Assembly (NCBI RefSeq): GCF_004127445.1
Contig: NZ_QEXM01000015.1
Span: 236,491 to 300,490, forward strand
Length of the DNA: 64,000 nt
DNA from: Streptomyces alfalfae
GTDB lineage: Bacteria; Actinomycetota; Actinomycetes; Streptomycetales; Streptomycetaceae
Reading direction: 5' to 3'
Shown: in pieces, positions 57,821 to 64,000 of the stretch
How the letters are laid out: each line of letters opens with the position of its first letter
How positions within the stretch are numbered: position 1 is the first letter of the stretch
Made by a program: the position numbers and the translations under genes
Notes under the pieces: generated by a model
Seen by the model: only the letters and a program-made list of their open reading frames with translations
Databases searched by the model: none
What the model was told of the DNA's origin: nothing

Positions 57821-60361
57821 ATGAGCGACGAGCCGCAGCGGCAGGGCCCTGATGAGGGGCGCCAGGGCTGGGCGCCCAGGGAGCCCGAGGACAGGCCGTC
57901 GGGCGCCCCCGAGGGCACGGCGGCCGGCGGGGGCGGCGCGGCCGGCGGTGACGGGGCGGGGGCCGGGCACACCGCGGAGTCCGTCCGGGCCGACGGCGGC
58001 GGCGAGGGCGGTGGCAAGACCGGCGGCAAGGGCAAGGAACCCAAGCGGCCCAAGCGCAAGGGCTGGCGGCGGATCTTCCCCACCTGGCGCATGGTCCTCG
58101 GCGGCTTCATCCTCGTCGTCCTGCTGGTCGTGGGCGCCTTCATGACCGGCTACTTCCTGGTGGAGATCCCCCCGGCCAACGCCGCCGCCACCAAGCAGAG
58201 CAACGTCTACCTCTACGCCGACGGCACCGAGATCGCCCGCGACGGCAAGGTCAACCGCGAGAACGTGCAGCTCAAGCAGGTCCCGCTGACCGTCCAGCAC
58301 GCCGTGCTCGCCGCCGAGGACCGCGACTTCCACAGCGAGTCCGCCGTCGACCCCAAGGCGATGATCCGCGCGGCCTTCAACACCGTCACCGGCAAGGGCA
58401 AGCAGTCCGGCTCCACGATCACCCAGCAGTACGTGAAGAACTACTACCTCGGCCAGGAGCAGACGGTCACCCGCAAGGCCAAGGAGTTCTTCATCGCGAT
58501 CAAGCTGGACCGCGAGGTGAGCAAGGACGACATCCTCTCCGGCTACCTCAACACCAGCTACTTCGGCCGCAACGCCTACGGCATCCAGGCCGCGGCCCAG
58601 GCGTACTACGGCAAGGACGTGAAGAAGCTCACCACCGCCGAGGGCGCCTACCTCGCCACGCTCCTCAACTCCCCCAACGCCTACGACGTCGCCACCCACC
58701 CCGAGAACAAGCCGCGCGCGACCGGGCGCTGGAACTACGTCCTCGACGGCATGGTCGAGCAGGGCTGGCTCGGCAGGTCCGAGCGGGCGGGCATGAAGTT
58801 CCCGATGCCCGACGAGGCCAAGGGCACCGCGGGCCTGTCCGGGCAGCGCGGCTACGTGGTCAAGGCCGTCGAGGACTACCTCACCGACAACAGGATCATC
58901 GACGAGGACCGGCTCGCCAAGGGCGGCTACCGCATCACCACGACCCTCCAGAAGGACCGCCAGGACGCCTTCAAGAAGGCCGTGGAGGACCAGGTGATGT
59001 CCAAGGTCGACAAGGACGCCCGCAAGGTCGACCGCAACGTCCGCGCGGGCGGCGCCTCCATCGACCCGGCCACCGGCAAGGTCGTCGCGATGTACGGCGG
59101 CATCGACTACACCAAGCAGTACGTCAACAACGCCACGCGCCGCGACTACCAGGTCGGCTCCACGTTCAAGCCGTTCGTCTTCACCTCCGCGGTGGAGAAC
59201 GGCTCGGTCACCCAGGACGGCCTCCCCATCACGCCCAACACCGTCTACGACGGCACGAACAAGCGTCCGGTGCAGGGTTGGAGCGGCGGCGCGTACGCCC
59301 CCGAGAACGAGGACCAGGTCTCCTACGGCCGGACCACCGTCCGCGAGGCCACCGACAAGTCCGTGAACTCGGTGTACGCGCAGATGGCCGTCGACGTCGG
59401 CTCCGAGAAGGTCAAGGACACCGCGATCGCCCTCGGCGTCCCGAAGAACACCCCCGACCTCACGGCCTCCCCCTCCATCGCGCTCGGCCCGTCCACCGCG
59501 AGCGTCCTGGACATGACCGAGGCGTACGCGACCCTCGCCAACCACGGCAAGCACGGCACGTACACGATCGTCGAGGAGATCGCCAAGGACGGCGAGCGGA
59601 TCGAGCTGCCGGACCAGGACGCCACCGAGCAGGCCGTGTCCCGCGAGGCCGCCGACACCACCACCTCCATCCTGCAGAGCGTCGTCGAGGGCGGCACCGG
59701 CACCGCCGCGCAGGGCGCGGGCCGCCCCGCCGCGGGGAAGACGGGCACCGCCGAGAACGACACGGCGGCCTGGTTCGCGGGCTACACGCCCGACCTCGCC
59801 ACCGTCGTCGCCGTCATGGGCCAGAACCCCGACACGGGCGCGCACACCCCGCTGTACGGGGCGCTCGGCGAGGCCCGCATCAACGGCGGCGGCTACCCGG
59901 CCCGCATCTGGGCGCAGTTCACGAAGGACGCCCTGGAGGGCGAGCCGGTCAAGGACTTCGACCTGATCGTCGAGGAGGGCGCGGACCAGCCGCCGCCGCC
60001 CGACCCGACGGCCACGGGCGACACCGAGGAGCCGGACACCGACGGCGGCGCCACCGGCGGGGGCCCCACGGACGGCGGCGCCACCGACGGCGGCCAGGGC
60101 GACGGCGGCGTCACCGACGGCGGGCCGACCGACGGCGGTCCCACGGACGGGGGCCCCACGGACGGCGGCCAGACCGGTGATCCGACGGGCGGCCAGACGG
60201 ACGGCGGCCCGTCGACGACCGGCGGCCAGACCGACGGCGGCACGGCCGACGGGGGCGCCGCACAGGGCGGGCCGGCCAACGGCGGCAGCACGGGCCCCGG
60301 GGAAACGGCCTCCGACGGCGGCGCGACGGACGGGGACGTCATCGGAGGCCTGGACCCTTGA
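57821..60361 (+). CDS. Class A penicillin-binding protein (bifunctional)
   Basis: An 846-residue peptidoglycan synthase. A Gly-rich cytoplasmic tail (1-80) and helix at 91-113 precede a GT51 transglycosylase domain (AAEDRDFHSE near residue 165, then SGSTITQQYVKN). The transpeptidase has Ser447 in STFK, S514-V-N and K640-TG. A Gly/Thr/Asp-rich tail with GGPTDGG repeats fills residues from about 730 to the end. It builds and cross-links cell wall outside the membrane. It stands alone, after an intergenic of 189 bases. Confidence 0.95.
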   Translation: MSDEPQRQGPDEGRQGWAPREPEDRPSGAPEGTAAGGGGAAGGDGAGAGHTAESVRADGGGEGGGKTGGKGKEPKRPKRKGWRRIFPTWRMVLGGFILVVLLVVGAFMTGYFLVEIPPANAAATKQSNVYLYADGTEIARDGKVNRENVQLKQVPLTVQHAVLAAEDRDFHSESAVDPKAMIRAAFNTVTGKGKQSGSTITQQYVKNYYLGQEQTVTRKAKEFFIAIKLDREVSKDDILSGYLNTSYFGRNAYGIQAAAQAYYGKDVKKLTTAEGAYLATLLNSPNAYDVATHPENKPRATGRWNYVLDGMVEQGWLGRSERAGMKFPMPDEAKGTAGLSGQRGYVVKAVEDYLTDNRIIDEDRLAKGGYRITTTLQKDRQDAFKKAVEDQVMSKVDKDARKVDRNVRAGGASIDPATGKVVAMYGGIDYTKQYVNNATRRDYQVGSTFKPFVFTSAVENGSVTQDGLPITPNTVYDGTNKRPVQGWSGGAYAPENEDQVSYGRTTVREATDKSVNSVYAQMAVDVGSEKVKDTAIALGVPKNTPDLTASPSIALGPSTASVLDMTEAYATLANHGKHGTYTIVEEIAKDGERIELPDQDATEQAVSREAADTTTSILQSVVEGGTGTAAQGAGRPAAGKTGTAENDTAAWFAGYTPDLATVVAVMGQNPDTGAHTPLYGALGEARINGGGYPARIWAQFTKDALEGEPVKDFDLIVEEGADQPPPPDPTATGDTEEPDTDGGATGGGPTDGGATDGGQGDGGVTDGGPTDGGPTDGGPTDGGQTGDPTGGQTDGGPSTTGGQTDGGTADGGAAQGGPANGGSTGPGETASDGGATDGDVIGGLDP
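60040..60290 (+). repeat. Gly-Pro-Thr-Asp repeats in the PBP C-terminus
   Basis: Many near-repeats of GACGGCGGC-type units coding GGPTDGG, GGATDGG and TDGGQ. Pure codon-level low complexity; copy number may vary between strains. Confidence 0.7.
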
Positions 60362-60424
60362 GGCCCTTCACACCTTGAGGCCATCAGACCTTGAGGCCCG
60401 CGAGCCCTTGCGACCTTGAGGCCT
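60355..60424 (+). repeat. Four copies of CCTTGAGGCC after the PBP gene
   Basis: ACCTTGAGGC-type units lie at 60355, 60372, 60388 and 60413, spaced 16-25 bases apart, across the PBP stop codon and the end of the SMR gene. Confidence 0.7.
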
Positions 60425-60744
60425 CAGTGGCCCGAGGTCGCCTTCAGGCCGACCACGGCGACGAGCAGCAGGCAGACGAAGAAGATCCGGGCGGCGGTGA
60501 CGGGCTCACCGAGCACCACCATGCCGAGCACCGCCGCACCGGCCGCGCCGATGCCGACCCACACGCCGTACGCCGTGCCGATGGGCAGCGACTTCGCCGC
60601 GTACGACAGCAGCACCATGCTGGCGACGATGCCCGCGCCGGTGCCGAGGCTCGGCCAGAGCCGGGTGAATCCCTCGGTGTACTTCATCCCGATCGACCAG
60701 CCCACTTCGAGCAGACCGGCGATGATCAACAGAACCCAGGCCAT
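60424..60744 (-). CDS. sugE: SMR-family exporter, probable guanidinium exporter
   Basis: A 106-residue four-helix small multidrug resistance protein: MAWVLLIIAGLLEVGWSIGMKY with the conserved Glu14, YAVWVG-type GTAYGVWVGIGAAG, and a C-terminal VCLLLVAVVGLKATSGH. This Gdx/SugE pattern (single protein, W-S-I-G-K) is that of guanidinium exporters rather than the broad EmrE type. GGAGG sits seven bases before the ATG. A guanidine-III-like aptamer precedes it, supporting guanidinium as the substrate. Confidence 0.9.
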   Translation of the reverse strand: MAWVLLIIAGLLEVGWSIGMKYTEGFTRLWPSLGTGAGIVASMVLLSYAAKSLPIGTAYGVWVGIGAAGAAVLGMVVLGEPVTAARIFFVCLLLVAVVGLKATSGH

Positions 60745-60836
60745 GACGGCACCTCCGACGAGTACGGACGCCGTGCGGCGTCCACTGATGGGGGTGCGTC
60801 GTCTTTGCGTAACCCGGTACGGCGCGTCTCGTCGGG
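60745..60836 (-). promoter_or_regulatory. Guanidine-III-like riboswitch leader
   Basis: On the minus strand, the aptamer 60836-60796 reads CCCGACGAGACGCGCCGTAC, then CGGGTTACGCAAAGACGACG. It matches the guanidine-III layout: P1 by CCCG with CGGG, P2 by GCGCCGT with ACGACGC (one mismatch), and an AAGACG end. A hairpin (60766-60783) and the Shine-Dalgarno GGAGG (60752-60756) follow. CCGACGAG of the aptamer (60835-60828) can also pair with CTCGTCGG (60762-60755), which overlaps the Shine-Dalgarno. Confidence 0.72.
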
Positions 60837-60860
60837 TGTCCCCACGGTAGCAAACGGCAC

Positions 60861-60900
60861 GTCGGAGGGGCCGGTGACGATGGTCACCGGCCCCTCCGAC
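60861..60900 (-). terminator. Terminator with perfect 18-bp stem
   Basis: GTCGGAGGGGCCGGTGAC (60861-60878) pairs perfectly with its inverse (60883-60900) around a GATG loop. It ends the GroES-like gene (stop at 60927) on the minus strand and insulates the riboswitch promoter. Confidence 0.85.
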
Positions 60901-60926
60901 GAAAGGCCTGCCGTCCGGGCGCGCCT

Positions 60927-61271
60927 CTACAGATAGAGCCCGGTGGTGTCCTCGGACCCCTCGAACCGGTCCGCGGCGACGGCGTGCAGATCGCGCTCGC
61001 GCATCAGGACGTAGGCCACGCCCCGCACCTCGACCTCGGCGCGGTCCTCCGGGTCGTACAGGACGCGGTCGCCCGGTTCGACCGTGCGGACGTTCTGCCC
61101 GACCGCGACCACCTCGGCCCACGCGAGCCGCCGGCCCACGGCCGCCGTCGCGGGAATCAGGATGCCGCCGCCGGAACGGCGCTCGCCCTCGCTGGTGTCC
61201 TGCCGCACGAGCACGCGGTCGTGCAGCATGCGGATGGGCAGCTTGTCGTCGTGGTGGGTCTTTGCGCTCAC
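60927..61271 (-). CDS. GroES-like co-chaperone (stand-alone)
   Basis: A 114-residue Cpn10 fold protein: RMLHDRVLVRQD, a mobile-loop-like GERRSGGGILIPA, VVAVGQNVRTVEPGDRVLYDPED and a C-terminus (LMRERDLHAV). Length and order match GroES with a short C-terminal extension (FEGSEDTTGLYL). No groEL lies nearby, so it is probably a second, specialised copy rather than the housekeeping one. Confidence 0.85.
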   Translation of the reverse strand: MSAKTHHDDKLPIRMLHDRVLVRQDTSEGERRSGGGILIPATAAVGRRLAWAEVVAVGQNVRTVEPGDRVLYDPEDRAEVEVRGVAYVLMRERDLHAVAADRFEGSEDTTGLYL

Positions 61272-61323
61272 GCCCCGAACCTACCTGCCCCGGCGGCCCC
61301 TGTGGTCCCCGGGTACCGGGAGA

Positions 61324-61644
61324 TCAGCTGCTGCGGCGCCGGGAGCTCACGACGAGGAGCCCCACGAGGCCCACGGCCACCAGGGCCACCGGGACGATCC
61401 GCTCGATGCGGGGCGAGCCGTCCGGTGAGACGAGCTGGCCCCGCACGTCGGAGACGAATCGGTTCGCCCCCACGTACGCCCGGCCGAGTGAGTTGTCCAC
61501 GCTCGCCGCGACCTTCGCCTTCGCGTCACCGACGATCGTCTTCGGGTGGACACGCACCCCGATCTCGTCGAGCGTATCGGCGAGCTGGTCGCGCCGGCGC
61601 TTGATGTCCGCCTCGATCTGCGCAGGGGTCCTGGCATCCGACAC
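61324..61644 (-). CDS. DUF3618 domain protein
   Basis: A 106-residue protein from GTG 61644, eight bases after GGAGG. DUF3618 core: ARTPAQIEADIKRRRDQLADTLDEI, in family terms, followed by a spacer and one C-terminal hydrophobic helix (IVPVALVAVGLVGLLVV) with basic tail SSRRRSS. Function unknown; it may be coupled to a membrane partner. Confidence 0.85.
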   Translation of the reverse strand: MSDARTPAQIEADIKRRRDQLADTLDEIGVRVHPKTIVGDAKAKVAASVDNSLGRAYVGANRFVSDVRGQLVSPDGSPRIERIVPVALVAVGLVGLLVVSSRRRSS

Positions 61645-61790
61645 CGCGCTGCCTCCGTGGGTCGTATCGGTCGTTACGGTCGTTTCGCTCGTGTTCGAGA
61701 AACGATGAACGTCTGACCCACAGTCTGTCAGCTCCGGGCCCACCGCACCCCACGGCACCCCTATTACGCTCGACTCCGTTCACCACACCT

Positions 61791-61820
61791 GTTGCGAAGC
61801 ACCCCGTTGCGAAACACCCC
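61791..61820 (+). repeat. Tandem 15-bp repeat before bcp
   Basis: GTTGCGAAGCACCCC (61791-61805) is followed at once by GTTGCGAAACACCCC (61806-61820), with one difference. It is 17 bases before the start codon and may be a regulatory duplication. Confidence 0.6.
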
Positions 61821-61836
61821 CGCGAGGAGACCGAAG

Positions 61837-62304
61837 ATGAGCGAGCGACTCCAGCCCGGCGACACCGCCCCCGCCTTCACCCTGCCCGACGCCGACGGCA
61901 AGGACGTCTCCCTGGCGGACCACAAGGGCCGCAAGGTCATCGTCTACTTCTACCCGGCCGCGCTCACCCCCGGCTGCACCAAGCAGGCCTGCGACTTCAC
62001 CGACAACCTCGACGCGCTGGCCGCCGCGGGCTACGACGTCATCGGCGTGTCGCCCGACAAGCCGGAGAAGCTCGCGAAGTTCCGCGAGAAGGAGAACCTC
62101 AAGGTCACGCTGGTCGGCGACCCCTCCAAGGAGACCCTTGAGGCGTACGGCGCCTTCGGCGAGAAGAAGCTGTACGGCAAGACGGTGACCGGCGTCATCC
62201 GCTCCACCGTGGTCGTCGACGAACAGGGCAAGGTCGAGCACGCGTTCTACAACGTGAAGGCGACCGGCCACGTGGCGAAGATCATCAGGGACCTCGGCGT
62301 GTGA
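61837..62304 (+). CDS. bcp: Thioredoxin-dependent peroxiredoxin (Bcp/PrxQ)
   Basis: A 155-residue peroxiredoxin with peroxidatic Cys47 and resolving Cys52 (LTPGCTKQACDFTD). The ATG follows GAGGAGACCG. It reduces hydroperoxides using thioredoxin in the cytoplasm. Start and length agree with the family. Confidence 0.94.
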   Translation: MSERLQPGDTAPAFTLPDADGKDVSLADHKGRKVIVYFYPAALTPGCTKQACDFTDNLDALAAAGYDVIGVSPDKPEKLAKFREKENLKVTLVGDPSKETLEAYGAFGEKKLYGKTVTGVIRSTVVVDEQGKVEHAFYNVKATGHVAKIIRDLGV

Positions 62305-62348
62305 GCCGCCGGGCGCGGGCGCCCCGTATACCCGCCGGACTGTGACAA

Positions 62349-62370
62349 ACGCCCCCCTCACGGGGGGCGT
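62349..62370 (+). terminator. Terminator after bcp
   Basis: ACGCCCCCC (62349-62357) pairs perfectly with GGGGGGCGT (62362-62370), with a TCAC loop, 45 bases after the bcp stop; CCGTTTGCG follows. Confidence 0.7.
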
Positions 62371-62442
62371 CCGTTTGCGTCGGCGATGTTCGAGCAAGTG
62401 ATCCACGGGGGAGCTTGTCCGAAGAACGAAAGGAACCACTCC

Positions 62443-63939
62443 ATGGCGGCCCACGAAGCGACCGAGGCCGATCACGAAGCGGTCAGACGTCATCGCACGC
62501 TGTTCCGGGCCGTGAAACGCCGCAGGAACCCGCCGCTCCGGCGCACCGACATCACGGTCACGGACGAAGCCGCGGTCAAGCGGGCGGTCAAAGCGGCCTC
62601 GCTCGGCAACGCCATGGAATGGTTCGACTTCGGCATCTACAGCTATCTGGCCGTCACCATCGGCCACGTGTTCTTCCCGTCCGGAAACGACACGGTCCAG
62701 CTGATCTCGTCCTTCGCGACCTTCGCGGTCTCGTTCCTCGTGCGCCCCATCGGCGGCATGGTCTTCGGGCCGATGGGCGACAAGATCGGCCGCAAGAAGG
62801 TCCTCGCCCTGACCATGATCATGATGGCCATCGGCACCCTCGCCATCGGTCTGATCCCGTCCTACGCCACCATCGGCTTCTGGGCCCCGGTCCTGCTGAT
62901 CTTCTTCCGCCTGGTGCAGGGCTTCTCGACGGGCGGCGAGTACGGCGGCGCCTCCACCTTCATCGCCGAGTACGCCCCCGACAAGCGGCGCGGCTACTTC
63001 GGCAGCTTCCTCGAACTCGGCACCCTCGCCGGCTACACCGGCGCGGCCGGCCTGGTCCTGATCCTCAACTCCGCGCTCGGCCCCGACACCATGGAGTCCT
63101 GGGGCTGGCGCGTCCCGTTCCTGGTGGCGGGCCCGCTCGGCCTCGTCGGCCTCTACCTGCGGCTGAAGCTCGACGAGACGCCCGCGTTCCAGAAGATGGA
63201 GGACCAGAGCTTCCACGCCGCCTCCGAGGGCGCGTCCACCGTGGAGACCACGGCCAAGGGCGACCTCAAGAAGATCTTCAGCCAGTACTGGCCGACGCTG
63301 ATCCTCTGCGTCGCGCTGGTCGGCGCGTACAACATCACGGACTACATGCTGCTGTCGTACATGCCGACGTACCTCTCGGACGAGCTCGGCTACGACGACT
63401 CGCACGGGCTGCTGATCCTCATCGGCACCATGATCGTCCTGATGCTGATCATCAGCCAGGTGGGCAAGCTGTCGGACCGGTTCGGCCGCAAGCCGCTGCT
63501 CATGACGGGCATGGTGAGCTTCCTGGTCGTCTCCATCCCGGCGTTCCTGCTCATCAAGCAGGGCAGCCTGCTCGCGGTCTCCGCGGGCATGCTCCTCCTC
63601 GGCCTCTCCCTGGTCTGCCTCCTCGGCACCATGTCGGCGACGCTCCCGGCCCTCTTCCCCACCTCGGTCCGCTACGGCTCCCTCTCCGTCGGCTACAACC
63701 TCTCCGCCTCCCTCTTCGGCGGCACGGCCCCGCTGGTGATAACGTCGCTGATCAGCGTCACGGGGACGGACATGGTCCCGGCCTACTACTCGATGGCGGC
63801 GGCGCTCGTCGGCATCATCGCGGTGGCCTGCATGAAGGAGACGGCCCAGCAGCCGCTGTCGGGGTCGCCGCCGTCGGTGGGGACGAAGGAGGAGGCGGCG
63901 GAAATGGTCGAGGCCCAGTCCCCGTCCCCCAAGTTCTGA
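62443..63939 (+). CDS. proP: ProP-like MFS osmolyte:proton symporter
   Basis: A 498-residue metabolite:H+ symporter from ATG 62443, after AAAGGA. It carries the family landmarks ASLGNAMEWFDFGIYSYLA, FGPMGDKIGRKKVLALTMI, FSTGGEYGGASTFIAEYAPDKRRGYFGSFL (as region) and SDRFGRKPLL. Close relatives carry glycine betaine and proline. The C-terminus lacks the long coiled coil of E. coli ProP. It has an N-terminal basic stretch (RHRTLFRAVKRRRNPP). A glycine betaine role would fit the Ehu-type importer at the other end of the window. Confidence 0.85.
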   Translation: MAAHEATEADHEAVRRHRTLFRAVKRRRNPPLRRTDITVTDEAAVKRAVKAASLGNAMEWFDFGIYSYLAVTIGHVFFPSGNDTVQLISSFATFAVSFLVRPIGGMVFGPMGDKIGRKKVLALTMIMMAIGTLAIGLIPSYATIGFWAPVLLIFFRLVQGFSTGGEYGGASTFIAEYAPDKRRGYFGSFLELGTLAGYTGAAGLVLILNSALGPDTMESWGWRVPFLVAGPLGLVGLYLRLKLDETPAFQKMEDQSFHAASEGASTVETTAKGDLKKIFSQYWPTLILCVALVGAYNITDYMLLSYMPTYLSDELGYDDSHGLLILIGTMIVLMLIISQVGKLSDRFGRKPLLMTGMVSFLVVSIPAFLLIKQGSLLAVSAGMLLLGLSLVCLLGTMSATLPALFPTSVRYGSLSVGYNLSASLFGGTAPLVITSLISVTGTDMVPAYYSMAAALVGIIAVACMKETAQQPLSGSPPSVGTKEEAAEMVEAQSPSPKF

Positions 63940-63979
63940 CCCCACTCCCCTCCTTCAGGCCCCTCCCTCTGCGGCCCGC

Positions 63980-64000
63980 CTCTCTCTCTCTCCCCCCCCC
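63980..64000. repeat. CT/C simple repeat at the window end
   Basis: A (CT)n run followed by a C run closes the window. It is short and cut by the edge. Confidence 0.6.

Noticed and set aside
61779..61806. PHO box (GTTCACC repeats) before bcp
   Set aside because: One GTTCACC is present at 61779, but no second 11-base-spaced copy follows; the next repeats are GTTGCGA.
1..64000. A secondary-metabolite gene cluster
   Set aside because: No polyketide synthase, NRPS, terpene synthase, lanthipeptide or siderophore core gene was found. The MMPL and ABC-2 exporters have no biosynthetic neighbours.

Overview
This 64 kb window is high-GC actinobacterial chromosome, almost certainly Streptomyces. The reasons are the strong third-position G/C bias, frequent GTG starts, ATGA/GTGA-coupled operons, a cslA-glxA pair, a DasR-type operator before a chitin-type LPMO, and a whiJ-like HATPase/XRE-DUF5753/DUF397 trio. 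It reads as ordinary chromosomal DNA with small accessory pockets. I see no phage, insertion sequence, CRISPR array or polyketide/NRPS cluster.

Layout. 1-6.0 kb: an amidase (5' end off the window) and a DUF3830 gene face an Ehu-type (ectoine/polar amino acid) ABC importer followed by an IclR regulator. 6.1-15.3 kb: tRNA-Lys, a DedA protein, three NarL-type two-component systems and an MMPL exporter. 15.4-18.9 kb: an AA10 LPMO with a DasR-like site, an SPFH protein with an N-terminal repeat region, a second identical tRNA-Lys and a FadR-type regulator. 19.2-24.3 kb: cslA-glxA (extracellular glycan synthesis and oxidation) and a convergent GH6 lipoprotein. 24.5-26.6 kb: a class F sortase with a membrane-anchored partner, and a NagD-like HAD phosphatase. 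26.7-33.4 kb: a 2-aminoethylphosphonate uptake and oxidation operon with a GntR/HutC regulator and a candidate operator. 33.5-37.7 kb: an LAQTG surface protein, a minisatellite, and a ROK regulator divergent from a Gfo/Idh oxidoreductase and a UPF0303 protein across a strong palindrome. 37.7-43.3 kb: FAH-family enzyme, YidC paralogue with DUF6412, DUF3311 plus sodium:solute symporter, SEC-C protein. 43.4-46.1 kb: HNH nuclease and the whiJ-like trio, less GC-rich by eye. 46.2-54.1 kb: deaminase, GlxA-type AraC regulator, two MFS transporters, DUF445, SGNH hydrolase. 54.1-57.6 kb: ABC-2 exporter operon ending in a DUF1707 gene. 57.8-64 kb: class A PBP, SMR exporter with a probable guanidine-III riboswitch, GroES-like protein, DUF3618, Bcp peroxiredoxin and a ProP-like osmolyte transporter.

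The two most informative observations are (i) the leader of the SMR gene (60745-60836), which matches a guanidine-III aptamer and whose 5' strand can also pair with the Shine-Dalgarno region, and (ii) the phosphonate operon. The latter combines an FAD oxidoreductase and a phosphonatase-like HAD with a dedicated importer, has no transaminase, and carries an inverted repeat before its first gene. Annotations rest on recognised motifs and gene context read by eye; no database search was run.
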